Source of the DNA: JAJDXO01 sp965221855
Lineage (GTDB): Bacteria > Pseudomonadota > Alphaproteobacteria > Rhodospirillales > UBA2165
Length of the DNA: 64,000 nucleotides
Direction: 5' to 3'
NCBI GenBank assembly: GCA_965221855.1
Contig: CBDCSV010000006.1
Location: 124,001 to 188,000, forward strand
Of this stretch, positions 42,387 to 51,347 are shown in pieces. The notes under the pieces are model-generated. The model saw nothing but the letters and a program-made list of their open reading frames with translations, was not told the origin of the DNA and did no database searches. A program made the position numbers and the translations under genes. Position 1 is the first letter of the stretch. The number at the start of each line of letters is the position of its first letter.

Positions 42387-42809
42387 CTACCGCAGGGGGT
42401 TGACGGTCCGGAGCCCGCTGAAATCCCGTTCGTTGTCGGTGACGATCATGCAGCCGTTGGCCTCCGCCACCGCGGCGATGATCATGTCGAGGGCGCTGCG
42501 GGGCCGGCCCCGGGCCTTGCCGTCGGCCATCAGGCGCGCCCAGATCAGGCCGGCCCTGTCGTCGAACGACAGTATTCGCCCGGCGAACAGCGCCTGCGGC
42601 CCCTCTCCGCCCGCAAACCAGGCATCGAGCGCGTCCTTCTTCCCGCCGCCGGGCAGTTCCAGGATGCCGCGCCGGATTTCGGCGACGGTCAACGAGGCGA
42701 TGAACAGGTCCTCGTCCGGCTGCCGGGCCATCCAGTCGACCAGAAGCGCGGACGGCCGCGGTTTGACGGCGTTGCTGATGATGTTGGTGTCGAGCAGGCA
42801 GCGCGTCAA
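42387..42809 (-). CDS. PIN-domain toxin, VapC/FitB type
   Basis: 140 residues with the four acidic PIN residues: D7 in CLLDTNIIS, E44 in LTVAEIRRGI, D108 in SALDMIIAA and D125 in VTDNERDF. Toxins of this type cut tRNA or other RNA. The IxELRRGI-like helix and the RGRPRSALD segment match FitB. The start overlaps the stop of the upstream antitoxin gene (ATGA). Confidence 0.9.
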   Translation of the reverse strand: MTRCLLDTNIISNAVKPRPSALLVDWMARQPDEDLFIASLTVAEIRRGILELPGGGKKDALDAWFAGGEGPQALFAGRILSFDDRAGLIWARLMADGKARGRPRSALDMIIAAVAEANGCMIVTDNERDFSGLRTVNPLR

Positions 42810-43108
42810 AGATCGACCCTGCGGCCGTCGATGCGCTCCCGCGAAAGGTCGAGATCGGCCCCGACCAGCGGCGAGCGCCGCAGCGCCGCGAGAATCCCGC
42901 CCGGCTTCGGCGGCCCGTCGGCGACCAGTTCGGTGACCGCCGCCCGCGCCCGATTGGCTTCCGGCCCGTCTTCGGCCAGGCGGCGCGCCAGCGTGCGCAG
43001 CAGCTCCCGGTCGGTTTCGCGGGCCGTCACCTCGAAGCGTTTGAGGCCGCGCCGCGCCAGACGCGCACGGTAGTTCCTGTTGGCCTTTTTCTGTGCGGCA
43101 CTGGTCAA
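42806..43108 (-). CDS. Antitoxin partner of the PIN-domain toxin
   Basis: 100 residues from TTG 43108, chosen because GGAG stands six bases before it and a palindrome (43123-43136) that looks like the operator would otherwise be inside the gene. An ATG at 43150 in the same frame is the alternative. The product starts TSAAQKKANRNYRARLARRG, then RFEVTARETDRELLRTLARRL, a basic DNA-binding start followed by a helix, as in small antitoxins paired with FitB-like toxins. The C-terminal LSRERIDGRRVDL region would wrap the toxin. It should bind the palindrome and repress the pair. Confidence 0.75.
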   Translation of the reverse strand: MTSAAQKKANRNYRARLARRGLKRFEVTARETDRELLRTLARRLAEDGPEANRARAAVTELVADGPPKPGGILAALRRSPLVGADLDLSRERIDGRRVDL

Positions 43109-43122
43109 GGCGGTCTCCGGTC

Positions 43123-43136
43123 TATATCCGGATATA
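43123..43136. promoter_or_regulatory. Palindrome upstream of the toxin-antitoxin pair
   Basis: TATATCCGGATATA is a perfect 14-bp palindrome in an AT-rich patch, 14 bases upstream of the chosen antitoxin start. Autoregulated toxin-antitoxin operons often have such an operator over the -10 region. Confidence 0.5.
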
Positions 43137-43281
43137 TATACCACACTCATCACCGCGCCAACCCCGGATTTGTCAGAGTCCGTGAGCGGTAGCGCAATAC
43201 TCGACGGCTTGTTCACTTTTAATTCGAAGGGTGGCTAGGAACGGTACCGAGTTATTGTCGTCGTGCAGGCGATTCGACCGT

Positions 43282-43917
43282 TCAGCCTGATTTAGAGAAT
43301 AGCTCAAACTCAGTGACGTGGAACACGTGCTGTTCCCCCACAGTGTGAGCAATGTAAAGAGTCTCGTCGTCCTTTACCTTGAACCGGTGGTGGGTCAACA
43401 GCCGGATAATGCGGTTCTCCCATCGTCCCGCGGCCTTGATCTGCCGCTGGCAGGCTTCCTTCGTGTCAAGCCGCACCGCGGGCCTGCTCGAAAATGGATT
43501 GCGCGTGTGCAGAATCTCACCACATGCATTGTAGAGTGTGACGAATTTCTCTTGAGTGAGGAAATCGCCCTTTTTGTCAACGATTTGGATCACGCCTTGC
43601 TCGTCCCGCGGGCCGTCTTTCGTAGGCACCGGGTAGAATTCCGGGTTCGCCTGCTCGATGACCCGCAATATATCAAGCGCGTGCCACGACCTTACGCCCT
43701 CAGACCCTATCTCGCCCACTGCCCCACGGTTGACCGTCAACAGAGCCGTCGCGAGCAGTTCAAGTATGTGTCGAAGCTGTAGATAGACGATCTCAGTGAC
43801 GACAATCCACGGAACCCCCGAGCCGACCGCCTTGATCCGATGGATCGTCGCCGTTCGCCTTACAATCTCCTGCATACGACGAGCGTACTCTTGAAGTTGT
43901 TCAGTCTCCGCCTTCAT
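43282..43917 (-). CDS. Hypothetical protein, unrecognised (211 residues)
   Basis: I do not recognise this protein. The first 60 residues are helical and hydrophobic in part (WIVVTEIVYLQLRHILELLATALL), followed by a central region with WHALDILRVIEQANPEFYPV and a basic helix near LDTKEACQRQIKAAGRW. There is no signal peptide or known catalytic motif. Base composition is clearly lower in GC than the flanking housekeeping genes. It sits between a toxin-antitoxin pair and an Mrr-type restriction gene, all on the minus strand, so a defence or mobile-DNA role is possible but only by position. Confidence 0.6.
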   Translation of the reverse strand: MKAETEQLQEYARRMQEIVRRTATIHRIKAVGSGVPWIVVTEIVYLQLRHILELLATALLTVNRGAVGEIGSEGVRSWHALDILRVIEQANPEFYPVPTKDGPRDEQGVIQIVDKKGDFLTQEKFVTLYNACGEILHTRNPFSSRPAVRLDTKEACQRQIKAAGRWENRIIRLLTHHRFKVKDDETLYIAHTVGEQHVFHVTEFELFSKSG

Positions 43918-44032
43918 CCGGCTTCGCCCCTAGTACGTTGTCTCTGTACATCGCATGATTTCCTGCAACGCACATTCCTGCTGCACCCGTCACTCCCCCA
44001 CACATTTTTGCCCAACGTTGCGTATTTTCAGC

Positions 44033-45034
44033 TTAGCCAATCGGCCAATAAAACCGCTTTAGTGGTAGCATTCGCTGCGTGTCCATATCGAGCCGCTCAT
44101 AGTATTCGATGACCGACTCAACCAATTCATCGATGCCCATGAGAGTTACCGGGATGTTCGCTCGATCCGCCTCATAGCGGGCATCCTTTGAGAAGCCGCC
44201 GGTGCTGACATAAAGTCCTTTGTCGTTGGGGTGTCGGCCGCCAACGAAGCTTCTGATTGCATCGGCACCGATTTGATCGGTCCTCCGATGCTTGACCTCG
44301 ACTACAATGCGCGGGTCTTCAAATCCGAAACCGTCTGGTGACGCGATTATGTCTTTGCCACGATCCGGCCCAGCAGGTGAGACTTTTGTTTTGTAGCCCA
44401 TCGCCCTGAGCAATCCGGCAACCAGTTCCTGCATTTCATCCCATTCCAGCCTGACAATCTGATCTTTAATGAACTCAAAGCTCCTCGCCTCTATGTCTTC
44501 CAACAAGGCTTGGTCCTCAACTTCGGAGGCGGTCTCTTCTGGTTCGTCCGGAACGATGCCTTGGTGAACGTTGAGCACGTTTTTCTCGGCTTCGGGTGGC
44601 ACAAGGAAAAGCGTACTAATTGAGCCAAGGCTATTCTTTGACGATGTCGTCAAATCGTCTCTGTTGATCTCGCCCAGCCACTCAACGGGGCGGGTATTGG
44701 AGTAGTTTCCGTATTTTTCCAGCATAGACTGATCGAACATGTACGGCCCGGTCACTCGACCGATCGCGTACGTCCTTCGGGCGGGATCGTAGGTGAGGAC
44801 ATAGTCGTTCTCAGCGATTTCAGTCCGGAGCCGATAAAGGCACCCGGCCGCCATCCTCGCACTTTGGGGACGAGAGTCTGGCCACTCTTCTTGAATTTTT
44901 TCGGTTAATTGGGCTCGGTCCTCAAAACTCTCAAGATTACCTAGTTCGCTCCAACCTATCGCCACCAAGTTGTTTTCCATGAAAGAGTCAAATAGATAAC
45001 CACCGGCCCCGGCTCGAACCATCCGCATTGTCAT
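44033..45034 (-). CDS. Mrr-type restriction endonuclease
   Basis: 333 residues from ATG 45034. The C-terminal third is an Mrr catalytic domain of the PD-(D/E)xK fold: PAGPDRGKDIIASP supplies D228, and RIVVEVKHRR supplies E246 and K248. It is followed by FVGGRHPNDKGLYVSTGGFSKDA, the usual Mrr end. The N-terminal half (AGGYLFDSFMENNLVAIGW, NDYVLTYDPARRTYAIGRVTG) resembles PUA/EVE-like domains that read modified bases. Enzymes of this class cut foreign DNA carrying methylated or otherwise modified bases. No cognate methylase is nearby, consistent with a type IV system. GC content is low for the window, suggesting recent arrival. Confidence 0.85.
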   Translation of the reverse strand: MTMRMVRAGAGGYLFDSFMENNLVAIGWSELGNLESFEDRAQLTEKIQEEWPDSRPQSARMAAGCLYRLRTEIAENDYVLTYDPARRTYAIGRVTGPYMFDQSMLEKYGNYSNTRPVEWLGEINRDDLTTSSKNSLGSISTLFLVPPEAEKNVLNVHQGIVPDEPEETASEVEDQALLEDIEARSFEFIKDQIVRLEWDEMQELVAGLLRAMGYKTKVSPAGPDRGKDIIASPDGFGFEDPRIVVEVKHRRTDQIGADAIRSFVGGRHPNDKGLYVSTGGFSKDARYEADRANIPVTLMGIDELVESVIEYYERLDMDTQRMLPLKRFYWPIG

Positions 45035-45475
45035 CGCTGTCCACCCTCAACTAGCAGCCTAAGTCATTCACTCAAGTATTTGTAGTATACCACTCCAACA
45101 AGCATAAGATGTCGGTTAAGTAGCCTAGTTCAAGGGAATATCGTTATCGCCTTTGTCCGCCGGATAGGCGCCGGACAATTCGTCTTGGTTACTACCGGTC
45201 ATGGCGCCCCCGGAACCACCCCGCACATCAAATTGTGCAATGCAGAATTACCGTTTGCCATGTCGGATTCACATGGCTTACAGTTTTTGCCATACCTGGG
45301 AACCAAAGGGACGCAGTCCGGCCGCCATGGGAACGAAGCGCCTGTCCGCCCGCTCTTCCGCGAACCGCCTTCCCGCCGATCCGCCCGGCGCACCCGCTCC
45401 CACAATCGATTTTCCAGCTTCCAGTCTTCCGCCTTCCGGCGGGGCCGCCCATACGCCGCGGCGGGAGCCGCCGGG
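45035..45475. other. 441-base gap between divergent genes
   Basis: This stretch separates the minus-strand mrr-like gene from xdhA. The frame of xdhA stays open far upstream, but those residues bear no family similarity. The sequence turns from AT-rich (up to about 45120) to GC-rich (from about 45310), marking the edge of the acquired patch. No confident promoter, hairpin or operator was seen. Confidence 0.5.
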
Positions 45476-46933
45476 ATGACGCTGGAGTTCCATCTCAACG
45501 GCCGGCGGCACGTCGTTCGGGACGTGCCGCCCAACGTCACGGCGCTGGACTATATCCGCGAGCATGCGCGCCTCACCGGCACCAAGGAAGGCTGCGCCGA
45601 AGGGGATTGCGGCGCCTGCACGGTGGTGCTCGCCACGGGCACCGCCGGCCCCGGGGACGGGGACGAGAGCGGCCGGACCTTCCGGGCGGTCAATGCCTGT
45701 CTCCTGACCCTGCCGCACCTCAACGGCGCCGACGTGCTGACCGTGGAAGGGCTGGCGAGCGGCGACGGCCTGGACCCGGTGCAGGCGGCCATGGCCGACG
45801 GCGACGGCACCCAATGCGGCTACTGCACGCCGGGCTTCGTCATGGCCCTCTACGCGCTGCGCCGGGGCGGCGAGGAGGTCGACCCCGAAACCGTGCACGA
45901 TGCGCTGGCCGGCAACCTCTGCCGCTGCACCGGCTACCGCCCGATCGTCGACGCGGCGGTGAAGGCGTGCGGCGAGGCCGGGCCCGGCGGACCTGGAGAG
46001 CACACGCCGGCGCACCCGCCGGCAGAGGCGGCGGCCCAGGCGACAAAACGCTACGAGGCCGGCGGCCAGGCGTTCCTGAGCCCCGTGAGCCTCGCCGAAA
46101 TGGCGGAGGCGCTGGCCGCCAACCCGGACGCCCTCATCCTCGCCGGCGGCACCGACCTCGGACTGCTGGCGAGCAAGGAGCGCCGCAAGCTGCCCATGGT
46201 CATCCATACGGGCCGGGTGGCGGAACTCCTGGAGATCCGCGACGAGGCGGACGGCCTCGAGTTCGGCGCGGCGGTCACCTACACCGACGCCCTGCCGCTG
46301 ATCGAGCGCGACTACCCGTCCTTCGGCACCCTGATCAGGCGCATCGGCTCCCGGCAGATCAGGAACATGGGCACCATCGGCGGCAATATCGGCAATGCGA
46401 GCCCCATCGGCGACACCCTGCCCTGCCTGATCGCCCTGGACGCGACGCTGAGCCTCCATTCCCGGGACGGCGAGCGGCAGATGCCCATCGAGGATTTCTT
46501 TCTCGATTACCGGAAGACGGACCTCGGGCCGGGGGAATTCATCCGCTCCGTCCGCATCCCGAAACCGAGGGACGGCGAGGCCTTCCGGACCTACAAGGTT
46601 TCCAAGCGCTACGACCAGGACATCGCCTCGGTCATCGGCGCCTACCGGGTCGCGGTCGCCGGCGGCTCGGTCCGGGAGGCGCGCATCGCCTACGGCGGCA
46701 TGGCGGCGACGCCCAAACGGGCCCGGGCCTGCGAGGCGGCCCTCACCGGCTCGGCGTGGCGCGAGGACGCGCTGATGGAGGCCGCCCGGGCCATCGACGA
46801 GGACTTCCAACCCCTGTCGGACCACCGGGCGTCGGCCGCCTACCGGTCCATGGTGGCCAGGAACCTGTTCGCCCGGCTGTGGCGGGATGTCTCGGCCGCG
46901 GACGAGCCCATCGAAGTGGTGACGGTCCGATGA
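45476..46933 (+). CDS. xdhA: Xanthine dehydrogenase, small (iron-sulfur and FAD) subunit
   Basis: 485 residues from ATG 45476. The plant-type [2Fe-2S] cysteines are in KEGCAEGDCGACTV (C40, C45, C48 and one downstream) and the second cluster in QCGYCTPGF and NLCRCTGYRP. The FAD domain has LAGGTDLGLLASKE, TIGGNIGNASPIGD and the CO dehydrogenase C-terminal region. The subunit passes electrons from the molybdenum site to NAD. Its stop overlaps the xdhB start (ATGA). It begins the purine-breakdown group, oxidising hypoxanthine and xanthine to urate. A maturation gene (xdhC) is not adjacent. Confidence 0.95.
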   Translation: MTLEFHLNGRRHVVRDVPPNVTALDYIREHARLTGTKEGCAEGDCGACTVVLATGTAGPGDGDESGRTFRAVNACLLTLPHLNGADVLTVEGLASGDGLDPVQAAMADGDGTQCGYCTPGFVMALYALRRGGEEVDPETVHDALAGNLCRCTGYRPIVDAAVKACGEAGPGGPGEHTPAHPPAEAAAQATKRYEAGGQAFLSPVSLAEMAEALAANPDALILAGGTDLGLLASKERRKLPMVIHTGRVAELLEIRDEADGLEFGAAVTYTDALPLIERDYPSFGTLIRRIGSRQIRNMGTIGGNIGNASPIGDTLPCLIALDATLSLHSRDGERQMPIEDFFLDYRKTDLGPGEFIRSVRIPKPRDGEAFRTYKVSKRYDQDIASVIGAYRVAVAGGSVREARIAYGGMAATPKRARACEAALTGSAWREDALMEAARAIDEDFQPLSDHRASAAYRSMVARNLFARLWRDVSAADEPIEVVTVR

Positions 46934-49266
46934 GCCCCCCGGACACCGCCAAGGCCGATATCGTCGGCGCGGCCCATGCGCGGCTCAGGCACGACAGCGC
47001 GGTCAAGCACGTCACCGGCGGCGCGGTCTATGTGGACGACATGCCGAACCTGCCGGGCACCCTGGAAATCTTCCCGGCGGTCAGCCCCCACGCCCACGCC
47101 AGGATCGTCTCGGTGGACATCGCCAGGGCGCTCCGGGCGCCGGGGGTGGCCGGCATCTTCGGGGCCGGCGACATTCCGGGAACCAACGATATCGCGCCCA
47201 TCTTCTCCGACGAGCCCATTCTCGCCGACGGCCTCGCCGAATATGCCGGCCAGCCGGTCCTCATCGTCGCCGCCGACACCTACGACCTCGCCCGCAACGC
47301 CGCCTCGCTGATCGACATCGAATATGAAACGCTGGAGCCGGTCCTCACCATCGACGCCGCGCTTGAAAAAAGGCAGTTCACCTATCCGCCCCACGGCGTC
47401 GTCCGGGGAGACGCCGAGGCGGCAATCGAGGCGGCGCCGCGCAAGGTGTCCGGCGAGGTTTCGTGCGGCGGGCAGGACCATTTCTATCTCGAATCCCAGG
47501 TCGCGCTGGCGGTTCCCGGCGAGGACCGGGACATGACCGTTTACGCCTCCACCCAGCACCCGACCGAGGTGCAGCACGGGGTGGCGCACGTCCTCGGGAT
47601 CGAAAGCAACGACGTGCTGGTGGAAGTGCGCCGCATGGGCGGCGCCTTCGGCGGCAAGGAGACCCAGGCCACCGGCATCGCGGCGCTGGCCGCGCTGGCC
47701 GCAGCGCTCACCCGCCGGCCGGCCAAGCTGCGGCTGCGCCGCGACGACGACATGATCGTCACCGGCAAGCGCCACGATTACCGCTTCCGCTACGAGGCCG
47801 GTTTCGGCGAGGACGGCCGGCTCGAAGGCGTGAAGATGGAGATGGCGACCCGGTCGGGCAACGTCGCCGACTGCTCGTCCGGCGTCATGGCGCGCGCGCT
47901 GTGCCACGCCGACAACTGCTATTTCATCCCCCATGTCCGGTTCGACGGATACCCGTGCAAGACCAATACGGTCTCGGCGACGGCGTTCCGCGGCTTCGGC
48001 GGGCCCCAGGGCATGCTGGCCATCGAGACGGTGATCGAGCACGTGGCGGCGGAGCTGGGCAAGCCCGTCGACGACATCCGGCGGATCAACTATTACGGCG
48101 GCGGCGAGCGCAACGTCACCCCCTACGGCCAGACGGTGAAGGACAACATCATCGTCGAGCTCACCGAGCGGCTGATGCGGGAGATCGATTTCGAGGGCCG
48201 CTCCCGGGCCGTCGACGGCTTCAACGCCGCCAACTCGACCCTGAAGAAGGGCATCGCCCTGATGCCGGTCAAGTTCGGCATATCGTTCAACCTGCCGACC
48301 CTCAACCAGGGCGGCGCCCTGGTCCATGTCTATACGGACGGCAGCGTTCACCTGAACCACGGCGGCACCGAGATGGGACAGGGCCTGTTCGTCAAGGTGG
48401 CCCAGGTGGTGGCGTCCACGTTCCAGATCGACATCGACCGGATCAAGATCTCGTCGACCCGCACCGACAAGGTGCCCAACACCTCCGCGACCGCGGCCTC
48501 GTCGGGCTCCGACATCAACGGCATGGCGGCCCACATCGCGGCGGCGGAGATCAAGGAGCGGATGGCCAACGTGGCGGCGGACCACTTCGGGGTCGAAACC
48601 GGCGCCGTCGAGTTCCGCGCCAACCGGGTCTATGCCGGCAACGAAAGCGTCTCCTTCGCCGAATGCGCCCGCCTCGCCTGGCGGGCCCGGGAATCGCTCT
48701 CGGCCACCGGGTTCTACCGGACGCCGGACATCTCATGGGATGCGAAGACCATGAGCGGCAGCCCGTTCTACTACTATACCTACGGCGCCTGCGTCGCCGA
48801 GGCCGTGATCGACACGCTCACCGGCGAATCCCGGGTGCTGCGGGCCGATATCCTGCAGGACGTGGGCAACTCCCTGAACCCGGCCATCGACATGGGCCAG
48901 ATCGAGGGCGCCTTCGTCCAGGGCATGGGGTGGCTGACCTCGGAAGAGCTCGTCTGGGACGAGGACGGGCATCTCAAGACCCACGGGCCGTCGACCTACA
49001 AGATCCCCGGCAGCCGGGACGTCCCGCCGGAATTCAACGTCCATATCCTGGAGGACGCGCCGAACATGGTGCCGACCATCTTCCGGTCCAAGGCCATCGG
49101 CGAGCCGCCGCTGATGCTGGCGATCGCGGTGTGGCTGGCGATCCGCGACGCGGTGGCGCGGATCGGCGAGCACAAGGCGTTCCCCAGGCTGGACGCGCCC
49201 GCCACGCCCGAGGCCATCCTGATGGCCATCGAGGACGTCAGGTCGCGGGCCGCGAAAGCGGGCTGA
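46930..49266 (+). CDS. xdhB: Xanthine dehydrogenase, molybdenum-binding large subunit
   Basis: 778 residues. Landmarks of the molybdopterin subunit are MGGAFGGKETQ (cofactor contact), FRGFGGPQGMLAIE with the substrate arginine, GGTEMGQGLFVKVAQV, and near the C-terminus FRSKAIGEPPLMLAIAVW, which carries the catalytic glutamate (KAIGEPP). All are intact. It forms a heterotetramer with XdhA and oxidises xanthine to urate. Start ATG 46930 overlaps the end of xdhA. Confidence 0.96.
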   Translation: MSPPDTAKADIVGAAHARLRHDSAVKHVTGGAVYVDDMPNLPGTLEIFPAVSPHAHARIVSVDIARALRAPGVAGIFGAGDIPGTNDIAPIFSDEPILADGLAEYAGQPVLIVAADTYDLARNAASLIDIEYETLEPVLTIDAALEKRQFTYPPHGVVRGDAEAAIEAAPRKVSGEVSCGGQDHFYLESQVALAVPGEDRDMTVYASTQHPTEVQHGVAHVLGIESNDVLVEVRRMGGAFGGKETQATGIAALAALAAALTRRPAKLRLRRDDDMIVTGKRHDYRFRYEAGFGEDGRLEGVKMEMATRSGNVADCSSGVMARALCHADNCYFIPHVRFDGYPCKTNTVSATAFRGFGGPQGMLAIETVIEHVAAELGKPVDDIRRINYYGGGERNVTPYGQTVKDNIIVELTERLMREIDFEGRSRAVDGFNAANSTLKKGIALMPVKFGISFNLPTLNQGGALVHVYTDGSVHLNHGGTEMGQGLFVKVAQVVASTFQIDIDRIKISSTRTDKVPNTSATAASSGSDINGMAAHIAAAEIKERMANVAADHFGVETGAVEFRANRVYAGNESVSFAECARLAWRARESLSATGFYRTPDISWDAKTMSGSPFYYYTYGACVAEAVIDTLTGESRVLRADILQDVGNSLNPAIDMGQIEGAFVQGMGWLTSEELVWDEDGHLKTHGPSTYKIPGSRDVPPEFNVHILEDAPNMVPTIFRSKAIGEPPLMLAIAVWLAIRDAVARIGEHKAFPRLDAPATPEAILMAIEDVRSRAAKAG

Positions 49267-49289
49267 CCGGCGCGGCGTCAACACGAAAT

Positions 49290-49474
49290 CCCCCTCACCC
49301 AGCTACGGCTAAGGCTCGCCTGGGCAGTCCCGGTCAATTCTTCGAATTGACCTTTGCGTTCGCTTTGTGCCCTAACTCGCCAAGCCTTCGCATCCCTCTC
49401 CCCCAAAGGGGGCGAGGGTCAGGAAGTAATCCCCTCTCCCCCTTCTTCAGGGGGAGAGGGTCAGGGTGAGGGGG
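49290..49474. repeat. Intact dispersed repeat, 185 bp, with 11-bp inverted ends
   Basis: The element is bounded by CCCCCTCACCC (49290-49300) and GGGTGAGGGGG (49464-49474), perfect inverted ends. It contains an internal perfect palindrome GGTCAATTC-TTC-GAATTGACC (49331-49351) and a stem near 49434-49460. It is the uninterrupted form, in the opposite orientation, of the repeat that holds the IS element at 36310-37902. Its size and structure resemble a MITE. It lies just after the xdhB stop and may form a terminator. Confidence 0.8.
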
Positions 49475-49480
49475 TCATAA

Positions 49481-49522
49481 GAAATGATGCTCGACGCAGT
49501 TATCGCCCTCGCCGCCCCGTTC
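49481..49522 (-). pseudogene. Fragment of the 3' end of a ureidoglycolate lyase gene
   Basis: 42 bases match the end of allA (51384-51425) at 38 positions, and on the minus strand they still read GGEGDNCVEHHF as in AllA. The fragment lies six bases past the dispersed repeat. It shows that an older allA copy or junction once stood here before the 476-residue gene and the current allA were arranged as now. Confidence 0.6.
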
Positions 49523-49616
49523 AAGGCCGAACTCCGACTCCTGACGGTACGACGTTCGGCGATTTGAGTTCCGCCTCGGTCCCGTTGCGATTATTCTACA
49601 CGGGGAATCGGTTAAC

Positions 49617-51047
49617 GTGTTGTCGCGGGACTCGGAAATGCGCATCGCAGGCAGCGAGCAGGCCATAAACAATCTCGTCAAGTGGTCCGCCAGGGACGAC
49701 TGGGCACCCCATCTCGATGGGGTGTTCGCCGACCACCTGGACACCATCTTGGACGAATTCGATGTGACCAGCGAGGAACTCATCGACCTCCTGGGCAATA
49801 CCTTCGACATGCTGTACGGCGTGATCCTGGAGGATTTTTTCGCGGCCCGGTTCGGAGACGACGGCGAACTCAATGTCATCGACGACTATCTGAAACGCCG
49901 AGGCTGGCGCGAGAAGGTTCCGGCCAAGCGTTATCTCGCGGCGATTCGGGAATCCGTGATCTCCCTATACGAAGTCGTCGACATCGATCCCGGCAAGACC
50001 ATGACGGTGCGGGACATGATTCGGGGCGGCGACCCGGTGACCGTCAATGAAATGTCGGGCTCCGAGAGCGCGGCGCGGTGGGACCGCATCGCGACACGAC
50101 TCGTAACGGTCAACAACAAGCCCTGTTTCACGGGCGGCATGCTGCTGCTGTCCCATGAGGCGTCCAGAACGTTCTTGACCGTGTTCGATGAAACGGCGAA
50201 GGGCTTCAGGGCCGAGCTGCGCCGGGAGGCGAAGAAACGGGGCGAGAACCCGGAGACCGCCTCCGAGGCGGTCGAGGAACTGATTCTGGAAAGCATGGGG
50301 CCTTGCCTTTTCACCCAGGCTTGGCTGACCGACGCCCTCACGCGAATCAATGCTCCGCCGCCGGAAGTGCTAAACACCGACGGTGACGAGATTCTATTCT
50401 CGGAAGTTCGGTTCCCGATTTCCGGAGACGAGGCCGAGGTGGCCGCCGCCGTCGACGGCATCGAAAACGTCGGACGCAATGCGCCGGGGGAGGCGAGTTG
50501 GACATGGCACGACGGGAGTTCGCCACAGCAAGGGATGGCGGCAGAGAAACACGAAGGACTGATGCTCCAATCCGTGGTTGACGGCGGCCTCACATCCCTC
50601 GGCAACATCGACATCGGGAACGGGTTCATTCTTCTCAACACAAACTCCAGGCAAAGGGCGGAAAGAGGAAGGGATCTTCTGGCTTCTCACCTGGGCGCCT
50701 TGGTCGGCGCTCCGTTGATTTCCCATGAAGGCATCGGAAGGACGACGGAACCTTCCGCGGGCTCCCGTGTGCCGGAGGAGGAGGACGACATCCCGCCCGA
50801 GATCGCCGCGCAATTTATGCAGGACTTCTTCGACGACCATTACCGGCGGACCCTGGACGGCCCCGTGCCCTTTCTCGACGGCAAGACCCCGCACCAAGCG
50901 GTGAAGACCAAGAAGGGGCGCGGACAGGTGATCGAGTGGCTCAAGTACCTGGAGAACTCCGAGCACCGCCGCGCAAGTCGCGACGGCCAGGAACCCTACG
51001 ACATGACCTGGATGTGGCGGGAACTGAAACTTGAAGAAGAACGATGA
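49617..51047 (+). CDS. Hypothetical protein, unrecognised (476 residues)
   Basis: I do not recognise this protein. It is soluble, rich in acidic residues, without signal peptide or membrane segment. Its C-terminal part (VPFLDGKTPHQAVKTKKGRG then IEWLKYLE and YDMTWMWRELKLEEE) resembles short segments at the ends of uncharacterised bacterial proteins in which the phrase 'GKTPxxAxxTxxGRxxV' recurs. No catalytic motif stands out. The upstream TTG 49617 start is weak; ATG 49638 is equally possible. It is read against the allA-puuE genes downstream and sits between two copies of the allA end, so it was probably inserted into the purine cluster. Confidence 0.65.
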   Translation: MLSRDSEMRIAGSEQAINNLVKWSARDDWAPHLDGVFADHLDTILDEFDVTSEELIDLLGNTFDMLYGVILEDFFAARFGDDGELNVIDDYLKRRGWREKVPAKRYLAAIRESVISLYEVVDIDPGKTMTVRDMIRGGDPVTVNEMSGSESAARWDRIATRLVTVNNKPCFTGGMLLLSHEASRTFLTVFDETAKGFRAELRREAKKRGENPETASEAVEELILESMGPCLFTQAWLTDALTRINAPPPEVLNTDGDEILFSEVRFPISGDEAEVAAAVDGIENVGRNAPGEASWTWHDGSSPQQGMAAEKHEGLMLQSVVDGGLTSLGNIDIGNGFILLNTNSRQRAERGRDLLASHLGALVGAPLISHEGIGRTTEPSAGSRVPEEEDDIPPEIAAQFMQDFFDDHYRRTLDGPVPFLDGKTPHQAVKTKKGRGQVIEWLKYLENSEHRRASRDGQEPYDMTWMWRELKLEEER

Positions 51048-51347
51048 GTTCCGGAGTTCTTTGACGGACCGACCAAGGTTCAATCAGGCCGTGACAGGTC
51101 CGTTGCCCGTTACATGCCGGAATGCTCCAGCCCGTCATCGGCGACCGGAGAAATCGGCCTCGGGCCGCGGCGCCGGCCGGAGGACAAGCCTTGACCCGGT
51201 GATCCACGCTTGGCGGCCGGCACTGCACACGGATGGCCGGGTCACTTTGCCGGCTGGCCCGGCCATGACGCTTTGGCGGTAGCGCGAGGCATCCAGGATA
51301 TTCGCCACAGAGACACAGAGGCTGAGAGGGGAAGGTTTCGAGTGACG
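51048..51347. other. 300-base gap between convergent genes
   Basis: This lies between the 476-residue hypothetical gene and the allA stop. No conserved frame is present. It contains a CCACAGAGACACAGAGG-type low-complexity stretch (about 51305-51321), similar in kind to the one beside the IS copies. I saw no convincing terminator. Confidence 0.5.

Noticed and set aside
45235..46929. Upstream extension of the xdhB frame to about 1,343 codons
   Set aside because: The added residues are out-of-frame translation of xdhA. The real start is ATG 46930, overlapping the xdhA stop.
36310..49474. CCC-rich repeats considered as a CRISPR array
   Set aside because: Copies are dispersed over 13 kb, vary in length, have inverted ends and no regular spacers; no cas genes are present.
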